A stretch of DNA of 64,000 nucleotides from CAVWDU01 sp963840725 (GTDB lineage Bacteria; Pseudomonadota; Gammaproteobacteria; Pseudomonadales; Halieaceae), in assembly GCA_963840725.1 (NCBI GenBank), contig CAWIZY010000018.1:62001-126000 (forward strand), given 5' to 3'. The notes beneath the pieces are model-generated. The model was given only the letters and a program-made list of their open reading frames with translations. It was not told the DNA's origin and ran no database searches. The translations under genes and the position numbers were made by a program. Positions 8,123-16,764 of the stretch are shown one piece after another (position 1 is the first letter of the stretch; every line of letters begins with the position of its first letter).

Positions 8123-10411
8123 ATGAGCCACCGCAACGATTCCAAAATGACGGTCAACGCCCGCCGGCGCGCCAGTCTGTTAGTGACAGGGCGCGCCAGC
8201 CTGTTAGTGACAGGTATAGGCGTCGCGTCGATGTACCCGCTCGCTGTCAGTGGTCAGGGAGCCAATAAGCTGGAAGAGGTGGTTGTCACCGCCCAGCATC
8301 GGGAAGAAAATCTCCAGGATGTGCCGATTTCAGTCAGTGCTCTCAGTAGTGAAGATCTCAACGCGGCACAAATCTTCGGCGCGACCGAGATTGCCTATAA
8401 AGTGCCCGGTATGGCCTATGCGGAATTCGCACCGGGACAGGCGATTATCTCCATGCGCGGGATCAGCTCCGCCGATGACGGTGCCGGGATGGATAATTCT
8501 GTGGTGCTGTTTCTCGACGGCGTCTATATAGGCCGCAACGCCAGCATTAACTTTGAGATGTTTGACCTGGAGCGTATCGAGGTCTTGCGGGGCCCCCAGG
8601 GGACCCTGTTTGGCCGCAACGCGATCGGCGGCGCCATCAATGTCACTACCGCCAAGCCAAATAACGACCGGCTGACGGCGAAGGCTGAAGTGGGGGTAGG
8701 TAACCTGGGTCAGTTGCGATATCAGGGCTATGTCAGTGGTCCTTTGGGCGACAACTTCGCTGCCAAACTGACCTTCAATCACCGGGAACATGACGGCTGG
8801 GTGGACAATATCGTGCTCGATAAAGAGCAGCAGGACGAGGACAACGACTCGTTGCGTGGACAATTGTCCTTTTCGTCCGATAATTCCTACTGGCTGCTCA
8901 GTGCTGATTATATGGAGGATGACCGGGAGGATATGGGCCGGGTGCCGATTTTCCCGGGCGCCGATCCCAATACGGTTGATCTGTGGCGCGCTGCCGGTGG
9001 CCGTGAGGGCAAAGTGACTGCGCCGGTGGATGGCTCCTCCTATCGCGAGGCCGGTGGTATCAGTCTGCAGGGTGATATCGACTTTGACTCTGGTACCTTC
9101 ACCACTATCACGGCAGCGCGCTACGCCGAGACAGACTGGGGCATGGCCTCCATCGGTGTGGGTTGGCGTGGCGGGGTAGAAATCCTCGATGATATCGACG
9201 AAGAGATCGATACCTTCAGTCAGGAATTCCGTTGGACATCCAGTCTCGATGGGAACATTAATTACGTGGGCGGATTGTACTTTTTGCGCGAGGAGACCGA
9301 TCGCACGGAGGCGTTCCGGCTGCTGGCCCCGGCGGGAGCCAATGGCAGTTACATCGATGTGGGTAATGAAATATCCCGACAGGAAAACGAGACCACCAGC
9401 TATGCCGCCTACCTGCAGGGCGACTGGGATTTTGCCGAGAACTGGACTCTGACGCTTGGCGGGCGCTATACCTATGACGAAAAAGAAACCGATAGCACCT
9501 CGGTCAATTGCGGGGCGCTGGAGCCGGGCTTCGAGGGCTATCCCGGTTGTCAGAATGTGGGTGGCAGTCTGAATATTATCGCCCAGACTTTCCGGGTCAA
9601 GGCGGATGACAATTGGAGTGATTTCTCGCCCAAGGTGTCGCTGCAGTGGCGCCAGACCGATGACATCATGTGGTTCGCCACCATTGCCAAGGGTTTCAAG
9701 AGTGGTGGCTTTGGTGGCGCACCGGGCACCCCCGAGCAGGCGCTTGTGCCCGTCGACGAGGAGATTGCCTGGAACTATGAGCTTGGGATGAAGGGCGACT
9801 TTATCGACAACACCCTGAGATTAAACGTGACCGGTTTTTACACCGACTACCAGGATCTGCAGATTGTTCGCTTCGGCCCGACCGAGTCCAACCCGGATTT
9901 CGGTTCTTTCATTACCGACAACATCGGTGAAGCGGAGATCATGGGTATTGAAATGGAGTTCACCTGGCTGGCGACCGACAATCTCACCTTGTCGGGTAAC
10001 TATTCCTACCTCGATACTGAGGTCGATGATCTGGTGCTGCAGGTGGCTGGGGGTGGGCTGGATGTGTCCGGCTCTGATCTGCGCCAGGCGCCCGAGAACA
10101 AAGCGTCCCTGACCGCCAACTATGACTGGCCGCTTAACGGTGGCGCGTACCTGAACTTCCGGGCGGATTACACCTACATCGACGAGCAAATCAACGACTA
10201 CGCGAATCAGAATACCATAATCGATGAACTGGAACTGTGGGATGCCCGGGTTGCCTGGACCTCCGCAGAGGGTCGCTGGCAGGCCTCGCTGTGGGGCAAG
10301 AATCTTGCGGATGAACGAGTGATCAGTCATTCCTATGTGATCGGGCCGGGTGTGATCGGCGTTTGGAATGCCCCCCGCACCTACGGGGTGACGCTGAGCT
10401 GGTCGATGTAA
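8123..10411 (+). CDS. TonB-dependent receptor
   Basis: A 762-residue outer-membrane receptor. It has an N-terminal export signal and a plug domain opening EEVVVTAQHREENLQDVPIS. The LFGRNAIGGAINVTTAKP segment is typical of the plug, and the beta-barrel follows. The last residues (TYGVTLSWSM) form the final strand but end in Met rather than the usual Phe. GGGAG precedes the ATG. The class with the VVVTAQ motif is common in marine and sphingomonad-like degraders and often imports aromatic or lipid compounds. Its place between paaK and an acylase suggests a phenylacetyl-amide or a related ligand; iron chelates are the alternative. The signal peptide contains a 24-base tandem duplication. Confidence 0.94.
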   Translation: MSHRNDSKMTVNARRRASLLVTGRASLLVTGIGVASMYPLAVSGQGANKLEEVVVTAQHREENLQDVPISVSALSSEDLNAAQIFGATEIAYKVPGMAYAEFAPGQAIISMRGISSADDGAGMDNSVVLFLDGVYIGRNASINFEMFDLERIEVLRGPQGTLFGRNAIGGAINVTTAKPNNDRLTAKAEVGVGNLGQLRYQGYVSGPLGDNFAAKLTFNHREHDGWVDNIVLDKEQQDEDNDSLRGQLSFSSDNSYWLLSADYMEDDREDMGRVPIFPGADPNTVDLWRAAGGREGKVTAPVDGSSYREAGGISLQGDIDFDSGTFTTITAARYAETDWGMASIGVGWRGGVEILDDIDEEIDTFSQEFRWTSSLDGNINYVGGLYFLREETDRTEAFRLLAPAGANGSYIDVGNEISRQENETTSYAAYLQGDWDFAENWTLTLGGRYTYDEKETDSTSVNCGALEPGFEGYPGCQNVGGSLNIIAQTFRVKADDNWSDFSPKVSLQWRQTDDIMWFATIAKGFKSGGFGGAPGTPEQALVPVDEEIAWNYELGMKGDFIDNTLRLNVTGFYTDYQDLQIVRFGPTESNPDFGSFITDNIGEAEIMGIEMEFTWLATDNLTLSGNYSYLDTEVDDLVLQVAGGGLDVSGSDLRQAPENKASLTANYDWPLNGGAYLNFRADYTYIDEQINDYANQNTIIDELELWDARVAWTSAEGRWQASLWGKNLADERVISHSYVIGPGVIGVWNAPRTYGVTLSWSM
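8167..8214 (+). repeat. 24-bp tandem duplication in signal peptide
   Basis: Two adjacent 24-base units (8167-8190 and 8191-8214) differ at one base and encode RASLLVTG twice. The duplication lengthens the hydrophobic core of the TonB receptor's signal peptide while keeping the frame. Confidence 0.93.
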
Positions 10412-10487
10412 ATCGCGTTACCTTGAATACCCGGTCTGAGCTTATCTGGCTGCGGCCGGATTGAGGCCGCAACAGAGTCTATACGCC

Positions 10488-13022
10488 ATGAGAAATAGCG
10501 TTGTGCAACAGCTGCTGACCCTGGTTCTGGCGGTTGCGGTCGCCGGCTGCGACAAGCGGCCCGAGGATGCAGGCCGCGACACCGTTGCCCCGAGGGGGGT
10601 TGCTGAGCAAGAGCCGGTGACCATTTACCGCGATGCGTATGGCACTCCCCATGTCGTCGCAGACAGTAATGAGGGCGTTTTCTTTGGCTACGGCTACGCT
10701 GTTGCCAACGACCGTCTGTTCCAGATGGAGATGCTGCGACGAACTACTCAGGGCAGAGTGGCACAGGTGTTGGGTAAGGAATTTCTGCCGCTGGATGTTC
10801 AGCTGCGCACGCACTATGACCATCGCGGCATTGCACCACAGCTGGCGGCATTGCCGGCCAACCAGCGGGAAATCCTGCAGGCTTATGCCGCGGGGTTTAA
10901 CACTCGGGTTGATGAAGTACTGGACGACCTCTCCCAGCTGCCGGTGGAGTTTGTAGACCACGGGTTTAAGCCGGTCCACTGGACCGACTATGACGTGGCG
11001 ATGTTGTTTGTGGGATCAATCGCGCATCGCTATTCGGATTTTAACTCGGAGCGGGACAACCTGCTGTTGTTACGCGGCCTTGAGGAGCAGCATGGGGCCG
11101 CTGTAGCGTGGCGTATTTTCAATGCCAGCAAATGGTTGCTCGATGACAAGTCGCCGACCACCGTACCGAGGGATGATCGATGGCGGGCACCGTCCGTGCC
11201 GTCTCGGCCTGCCTATCTCGATAGCCTGCCGGATGCCGATCCCCAGCGGCGTGTGGCGCTCTCGACGCGGGGGCGTTTCAGTGGTTTCAGCACCGATGCG
11301 GATGTGGCGGAAGGCTACCAGGCAGTGCTCTCCAGCGCGGGTTTCAGTCCCAGTCCCGGTTTCACCGGAGCCAGCAATTACTGGGCCGTAAAGGGCCTGG
11401 ACGATGCCGCCGCAGCCCTGCTCAATGGGCCGCAATTTGGTTTTAGTGTGCCCTCCTATGTCTATGGAATCGGCTTGCACGGTGGGGATTTCAGCGTGGT
11501 GGGGAACACCCTGCTTGCCTTGCCCGCACTGCTGTTTGCCCACAATAATGATATCGCCTGGGGCAGTACCGCCGGAATCAGCGATCAGACGGATGAATTT
11601 GCTGTAATGCTCGATCCCGCCAACCCGGAGCGCTACCGCTATCGAGGTGACTGGCGGTCGCTGGAGAGTTGGTCCGAGGTGATCGAAGTCAAAGATGCTT
11701 CGCCGGTCACTGTCACCGCCCGTCGCTCGGCGCAGGGCATGGTCCTGTCCCATCAGCCCGATGCTGGCGTGGCATGGGTCCGGGCACGAGCCTGGGAAGG
11801 GTTCGAGCTGGCGTCGCTAATGGCCTGGGTATGGCTGGCCACCGACCGGGATCTCGACGCGGCGCAGCAACGCATCGGTGGGCTGGCCACCAATATCAAT
11901 ATGTACACCATGGACCGTAAGGGTAATTTGGGCTACGTGCATGCCGGGCGTTATCCCCGGCGCCACCCGGAGCACGATCCGCGGTTGCCTGTACCTGGTG
12001 ACGGGGAGCGCGACTGGCAGGGTCTGCGGCCCTATTCAGATAATCCCACGCTGCGCAATCCCGCCCAGGGCTTCATTGCCAACTGGAACAATCGCCCCCG
12101 GCAGGACTGGATCAGCTCCGATCTGTGGACCTATACCTGGGGGCGCGCCGATCGGGCCGATATACTCTTTGAATCACTGCGGGATCTGCCCGAGCGTACC
12201 GTCGATGCTGTCAGTGCAGTCAATCAGATGAGCAGTTTTGCCGATGTCAGCGCCCCGACGCTGCTGCCGGCCCTGCTCACGGCGGCCGCTGATGAGCCGG
12301 TCCTCGACGCGCGTCTGAACCAGGCAGTGGCGCGTCTGCGGGCCTGGGATGGTCAATGGCAGGTCGACGAAAGCGGCTTTTACGGCGCCGCCCCCGCGCT
12401 GATGGCGGTCTGGTCACGGGTCCTGTTGCGAGAGACCTTGAGTGACGATATTGGCCCCGCTTTCTTCCATCTGTATGCGGCCAGTAATCACCCCGATCAG
12501 CCCCTGGGGCCATCTATTCCCAATCCGGTTGGATTAAAAGTGCTGGTGCGTAATCTGGATCGTCTGGCTTCGACCGATTGGGGGGAAGCTGACTACGACT
12601 TTTTTAACGGCGAGGCACCGGCGCAGGTGCTACTGCGCAGTCTTGACCTGGCGGTGGCGGAAATCAGTGCAGAGCAGGGCATGGACATGAGCGGCTGGCG
12701 CTTGCGCGCTTACCCGATGCAGTGGCGGCCTTACAATTTTCGCGGTGTGCCCCAGGCGCGGGAGTCCGCGATGATGGAATTGCCGGCCTACATGAATCGC
12801 GGCAGTGAAAATAATCTGTTTATTGCCACCGGTGAAGGCATAGAAGCTCGGGATGTCCTGCCGCCAGGCCAGTCCGGATTTGTCGGTGCGTCAGGAGAGC
12901 ACCAGCACCTCAGGGACCAGATGGACCTGTATGCCGGGTTTGGCGATAAGCCGCTGCCTTTTTCTGTACCGGCGGTGCAGGCTGCGGCAAAGCGTAAAAC
13001 GGTCCTGTCACTGCCCCGGTAA
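10488..13022 (+). CDS. penicillin acylase family Ntn-hydrolase, lipoprotein
   Basis: An 844-residue precursor of the penicillin acylase family, N-terminal nucleophile hydrolases that cut amide bonds and release an acyl group, classically phenylacetate. The ATG at 10488 gives a lipoprotein signal (LAVAVAGC, lipid Cys21), so it should be membrane-anchored in the periplasm. The predicted self-cleavage site and nucleophile is Ser296 in TGASNYWAV, near the position in E. coli penicillin G acylase. HNNDIAWG is a typical beta-chain motif. It follows the TonB receptor by 76 bases. Family members also cleave cephalosporins and acyl-homoserine lactones. Phenylacetamide activity is inferred from the paa setting. 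Confidence 0.93.
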   Translation: MRNSVVQQLLTLVLAVAVAGCDKRPEDAGRDTVAPRGVAEQEPVTIYRDAYGTPHVVADSNEGVFFGYGYAVANDRLFQMEMLRRTTQGRVAQVLGKEFLPLDVQLRTHYDHRGIAPQLAALPANQREILQAYAAGFNTRVDEVLDDLSQLPVEFVDHGFKPVHWTDYDVAMLFVGSIAHRYSDFNSERDNLLLLRGLEEQHGAAVAWRIFNASKWLLDDKSPTTVPRDDRWRAPSVPSRPAYLDSLPDADPQRRVALSTRGRFSGFSTDADVAEGYQAVLSSAGFSPSPGFTGASNYWAVKGLDDAAAALLNGPQFGFSVPSYVYGIGLHGGDFSVVGNTLLALPALLFAHNNDIAWGSTAGISDQTDEFAVMLDPANPERYRYRGDWRSLESWSEVIEVKDASPVTVTARRSAQGMVLSHQPDAGVAWVRARAWEGFELASLMAWVWLATDRDLDAAQQRIGGLATNINMYTMDRKGNLGYVHAGRYPRRHPEHDPRLPVPGDGERDWQGLRPYSDNPTLRNPAQGFIANWNNRPRQDWISSDLWTYTWGRADRADILFESLRDLPERTVDAVSAVNQMSSFADVSAPTLLPALLTAAADEPVLDARLNQAVARLRAWDGQWQVDESGFYGAAPALMAVWSRVLLRETLSDDIGPAFFHLYAASNHPDQPLGPSIPNPVGLKVLVRNLDRLASTDWGEADYDFFNGEAPAQVLLRSLDLAVAEISAEQGMDMSGWRLRAYPMQWRPYNFRGVPQARESAMMELPAYMNRGSENNLFIATGEGIEARDVLPPGQSGFVGASGEHQHLRDQMDLYAGFGDKPLPFSVPAVQAAAKRKTVLSLPR

Positions 13023-13052
13023 ATGGGGCAGACCGCCCAAAGTACGACTTAC

Positions 13053-13127
13053 CTATCTTACCTACCTATCTTACCTACCTAAACTACCTATCTTACCTAC
13101 CTAAACTGCCTATCTCCCTACCTACCC
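13053..13127 (+). repeat. degenerate 22-bp CT-rich tandem repeat
   Basis: Four copies of CTATCTTACCTAC-type sequence start at 13053, 13066, 13088 and 13110. The last three are spaced 22 bases apart, with AAACTAC or AAACTGC links. The array fills the gap between the convergent acylase and amidase genes and runs over the amidase stop codon (13118-13120). One strand is almost pure C, T and A. Confidence 0.85.
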
Positions 13128-14515
13128 TCCGGCCGTGCTGCAAGCAGGGTTTCGATCGCCACTGCGATGCCCAGGAGCTGCTGATCGCTGCCAACGGGTC
13201 CATCCAGTTCCAGGCCAATGGGTAAGCCCTCGCTTGACACGCCAGCTGGCAGACTGATGCCGGGAATACCCGCATTGCTGCCCGGGTCCGTATTGCGGAT
13301 GTAGCTGGGAAACGTGGGCACCTGCCGTCCGCCAAGCGCGACGGTGGAGAGATCCGCCGTGATCGGGCGTGCCGGGAGCGGGGTGGTCGGAAACAAAATC
13401 GCCCGGACGCGGTTATTGCTGAAGTAATCGGCATAAGCGGCCTGCAGTCGCGGACGATCAACGTTCAGTGCCTGGCGGTAGGTGGACTCGTCAATGGCAC
13501 CACTCATTGCGCTGCCCACGACTTCGCTGACATCCGGGCTGGCGATTTGCGCCAGCAGGTCCTGGACTGACGCATTGGGCAAGTTGCGCTGCAGGTAGGC
13601 CGGCAGTAGCTGGGAGGTCTCGTACAGCACGACAGGAAAACTGACCTTGTCGTTAAGCTCAGCCAGCTGCGGAATGTTTGCCTCCACCAACTGCACGCCG
13701 GCGCGGCGCAGTCGCTGCAGCGCCCGGTCCATAATCTGCGCGACCTGCGGGTCGAGATTGTCATAGAAAAATGCGCGCGGTACACCCAGGCGCAGTCCGC
13801 GCAGCGGTGCAGGTTGCAGCGCCTGCGCGTGTTCGCCGCTCAGAATGGCATCCAGGCGGTACGCATCGGTGACGTTGCGAGTGATGGGGCCGGCAGTATC
13901 GCGGGTGTTGGAAATCAGCGTCATGCCGTTGTTAGGGTAGCGCCCGGTGGTTGGTCGAAAGCCCACCAGCCCGTTAAGCGCCGCAGGGATGCGGACCGAA
14001 CCACCGGTGTCGGTGCCGATACCCGCATCGGCCATGCCCAGTGCGACCGCCACCGCGGTGCCGCCGCTGCTGCCTCCAGCCAGGTAATCGGGGTTGACGG
14101 CATTGCGGACGGTGCCGAAGGCGCGATTGGCACTGGTAATACCGTAGGCCAGCTCGTGCAGGTTGTTTTTGCCGATAATAAACGCCCCGGCGGCCTTCAG
14201 CCGGGTAATCAATTCAGCGTCCCGATGGGGCACGAAGTCTCGCAGTAGCGGGGTACCCGCAGTGTTGGGTAGTCCCGCCACGTGGATATTGTCCTTTACC
14301 GAGATCACCATGCCGCTGAGGGGCAGGTTTTCGCTCAGTGCCGCGGGGCGAGGGGCAAGGCTGATAAAGGCGCGGTAGTCGGCAGACTGCTCGATTTTGG
14401 CGTAGTAGGGGTCCAGCGGGTCCGCACCCCGGGATGGGTGCGACAACAGGGTCAGCGATAACAGGGTCAGAGTGGCGCTTGCGGCAGCCCGCAAGCGGCT
14501 GCTCCGGGCTGTCAT
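13118..14515 (-). CDS. exported amidase (amidase signature family)
   Basis: A 465-residue amidase of the Ser-cisSer-Lys class. The catalytic lysine is in MVISVKDNIHVAG. The signature runs through AGGSSGGTAVAVALG and GIGTDTGGSVRIPAALNG, giving both serines. The ATG at 14515 overlaps the end of the upstream fusion gene by 4 bases (ATGA), which suggests translational coupling. From this start the protein begins with an Arg-rich, hydrophobic export signal ending near SRGADPLD, so it probably acts in the periplasm. It hydrolyses an amide of unknown structure. Next to the acylase and paa genes, a phenylacetamide-type substrate is a reasonable inference. The final codons overlap a repeat array. Confidence 0.92.
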   Translation of the reverse strand: MTARSSRLRAAASATLTLLSLTLLSHPSRGADPLDPYYAKIEQSADYRAFISLAPRPAALSENLPLSGMVISVKDNIHVAGLPNTAGTPLLRDFVPHRDAELITRLKAAGAFIIGKNNLHELAYGITSANRAFGTVRNAVNPDYLAGGSSGGTAVAVALGMADAGIGTDTGGSVRIPAALNGLVGFRPTTGRYPNNGMTLISNTRDTAGPITRNVTDAYRLDAILSGEHAQALQPAPLRGLRLGVPRAFFYDNLDPQVAQIMDRALQRLRRAGVQLVEANIPQLAELNDKVSFPVVLYETSQLLPAYLQRNLPNASVQDLLAQIASPDVSEVVGSAMSGAIDESTYRQALNVDRPRLQAAYADYFSNNRVRAILFPTTPLPARPITADLSTVALGGRQVPTFPSYIRNTDPGSNAGIPGISLPAGVSSEGLPIGLELDGPVGSDQQLLGIAVAIETLLAARPEGR

Positions 14516-16614
14516 TGGTTGAGCGAGCCCAGTGTGCGGCCCTCCTCGGCGAGTTGACGCAGCAGGGGTGCTGGCTCCCAGCAGGGGTCGCCAGTGAGCT
14601 CGGCAAGGTGCTTCAGTTTTTCCAGCAGCGTATCCATCCCCAGTGATTCGGCGTAAAACATGGGGCCGCCCCGCCACGCGGGAAATCCATAGCCGTTGAG
14701 GTAGACGATGTCGATGTCAGAGGGCCGGGCTGCGATTCCCTCTTGCAGAATATCTGCACCCTCATTGACCAGGGCCAGGGTCAGGCGGTCGATAATTTCC
14801 TGGTCGTCGATGACGCGGCGTTCTACCTGCCACTCACCGGCGATCTGCTCGATCAGGGACGCCACCTCTGGATCAGTTTGTCGCTGTCGCGTCTCGGGAT
14901 CATAGCGGTAGTAGCCGGCACCGCTCTTCTGGCCCAAACGCTCCATGTCCACCAGAGTGTCGGCCAGTGCCGACTCCTTGACAGAGCGCGATTCGATGCC
15001 CTGGTCGCGCCTGGACCGGTAGCCGATGTCGAGACCGGCCAGATCCCCGACGGCAATGGGTCCCATGGCCATGCCCCAGGTTTCCATCGCCGCGTCGATC
15101 TGTTCCGGGCTGGCGCCCTCCAGCAACAGCAGTTGCGCTTGACGCCCATACCCGCGCAGCATGCGATTGCCGACAAAGCCATGGCAGACACCTACCGCGA
15201 CGGGTATCTTGCCTATCTTTCTGGCCAGTTTCATAAACGTCTGCACGACCTCCGGGGAGGTCTGGGTCGCGCGAACCACCTCCAGCAACTTCATTACATT
15301 GGCAGGGCTGAAGAAGTGCGCACCGATGACGTCCGCCGGGCGCCCGGTAACCGATGCAATTTCATTGACGTCCAGGTAGGAGGTGTTGGTGGCAAGAATG
15401 CAGCCGGGCTTGCAGCTGCTATCCAGTTTGCGGAAGACCTCTTTTTTGACTGCCATATTCTCGAACACCGCTTCTATCACCAGGTCCACGGCAGCAAGAT
15501 CGGCATAATCTGTGGTTCCGGAGAAATTAGCCAGGAATGCATCCGCCTGCTGCGAAGAGAAGCGCCCGCGCTTCACCGAATTGGCATAGTTGCGATGGAT
15601 TATCGCCATGCCACGGTCGAGGTTTTCGCGGCTGGTCTCTACGAGTGTGACTGGTATACCGGCATTGGCAAAGCACATGGCGATTCCGCCGCCCATGGTT
15701 CCGGCCCCGATGATCCCAACCGTGTTGACCGGTCGTGTCGGTGTGTCCGGCGCAATGTCCGGCAGCCTCGCGGTGGCTCGCTCAGCGAAGAAAACGTGAC
15801 GCATAGCGGCTGACTGAGGCGAGTCACGGCATTCAAGAAAGCGTCGTCTTTCCTGCGCCTGCCCCGTTTCTACGTCTGCATGAGTGGCCAGTTCAACCAG
15901 TTCAAGAATGAAGCCGGGCGCGATCTGGCCGCGGGTTTTGCGGGCTATTTTTTTCGCGTAGCTGCTAAAAAAGTCCGCTGCATCTGGCGCAGTGGCCAGG
16001 CCCGCACCGGAGGGCCGGGGTGCTGCTCCCTTTAAGGACAGTTGCCGCGCATAGTCCATCGCGGCCTGCTCCAGGTCGCCCTCTAGCAGAAAATCGACCA
16101 AGCCGAGTTCCAGGGCTTTCTCCGCGCGTATCGGCGCACCGCTGATCATCATGTCCAGTGCTGGTTCAACGCCGATTACACGGGGCAGGCGCTGGGTGCC
16201 TCCTGCGCCGGGCAGCAGTCCCAGTTTGACTTCCGGCAGGCCCAGCCGGGTGCCGGGCAGGGCGCAGCGGTAATGTGCCGCCAGGGCCACCTCCAGACCG
16301 CCGCCCAGTGCATTGCCGTGTAGTGCTGCGACGACCGGTTTTGGGAAAGCTTCAATGGCAGAAACCAGATCGGGCAGATGGGGTGGTTGAGGCGGTTTCC
16401 CGAATTCCGTGATGTCTGCTCCCGCAATAAAGGTACGCCCCTGGCAGAGCAATAAAACGGTCTTGCTGGCATCATCCCTGGCTTCCTCAAGTGCAGCGGC
16501 GATACCTGCTCGAACCGCCTGTGACAGGGCGTTTACCGGTGGGTTGTCAATGCGGATGACACCCAGGCCATCGAGTTGTTGGTAGCTTACCGTGTTGTCG
16601 CTCATCGCAATCAT
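14512..16614 (-). CDS. bifunctional enoyl-CoA hydratase / 3-hydroxyacyl-CoA dehydrogenase
   Basis: A 700-residue fusion like FadB/FadJ or the peroxisomal bifunctional enzyme. An enoyl-CoA hydratase/isomerase domain occupies about residues 1-190 (HGNALGGGLEVALAAHYR, GLLPGAGGTQRLPR). The NAD-binding hydroxyacyl-CoA dehydrogenase domain starts near 295 (VGIIGAGTMGGGIAMCFAN), followed by two C-terminal dehydrogenase domains. No separate paaF or paaH is present in this window, so this enzyme probably supplies those two steps of phenylacetate catabolism, hydration and then oxidation. It faces away from paaZ across a short promoter region. ATG 16614 is used here; ATG 16605 is equally possible. The amidase follows with a 4-base overlap. 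Confidence 0.92.
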   Translation of the reverse strand: MIAMSDNTVSYQQLDGLGVIRIDNPPVNALSQAVRAGIAAALEEARDDASKTVLLLCQGRTFIAGADITEFGKPPQPPHLPDLVSAIEAFPKPVVAALHGNALGGGLEVALAAHYRCALPGTRLGLPEVKLGLLPGAGGTQRLPRVIGVEPALDMMISGAPIRAEKALELGLVDFLLEGDLEQAAMDYARQLSLKGAAPRPSGAGLATAPDAADFFSSYAKKIARKTRGQIAPGFILELVELATHADVETGQAQERRRFLECRDSPQSAAMRHVFFAERATARLPDIAPDTPTRPVNTVGIIGAGTMGGGIAMCFANAGIPVTLVETSRENLDRGMAIIHRNYANSVKRGRFSSQQADAFLANFSGTTDYADLAAVDLVIEAVFENMAVKKEVFRKLDSSCKPGCILATNTSYLDVNEIASVTGRPADVIGAHFFSPANVMKLLEVVRATQTSPEVVQTFMKLARKIGKIPVAVGVCHGFVGNRMLRGYGRQAQLLLLEGASPEQIDAAMETWGMAMGPIAVGDLAGLDIGYRSRRDQGIESRSVKESALADTLVDMERLGQKSGAGYYRYDPETRQRQTDPEVASLIEQIAGEWQVERRVIDDQEIIDRLTLALVNEGADILQEGIAARPSDIDIVYLNGYGFPAWRGGPMFYAESLGMDTLLEKLKHLAELTGDPCWEPAPLLRQLAEEGRTLGSLNQ

Positions 16615-16681
16615 CCAGTCTTCTGGTTTGGGTTATTCGACAGTGTAGCAGGCAGCGCCAACCAAAGCATTACAACAATGT

Positions 16682-16711
16682 TTGCTTGTGGTGTTAATTA
16701 TGTATCATAAT
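16682..16711 (+). promoter_or_regulatory. paaZ operon promoter with motif shared with paaK
   Basis: TTGCTT (16682-16687), an 18-base spacer and CATAAT (16706-16711) give a good sigma-70-like promoter 53 bases before the paaZ ATG. The block TTGCT-N10-ATTATGTA-N2-ATA is the same as at 6618-6645, which points to common control, most likely by PaaX. Confidence 0.62.
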
Positions 16712-16764
16712 AAGGTGTCTGCATGGGGTTGGTGCCGACACAAACTGGGAATGGAGAAAGTGGA

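Noticed and set aside
13053..13127. Possible CRISPR array
   Set aside because: Units are only about 22 bases and directly adjacent, with no unique spacers and no cas genes nearby.
14743..15813. A 356-codon plus-strand open frame
   Set aside because: It is antisense to the hydratase-dehydrogenase fusion, whose motifs are clear, and its own product looks unstructured and low in sense.
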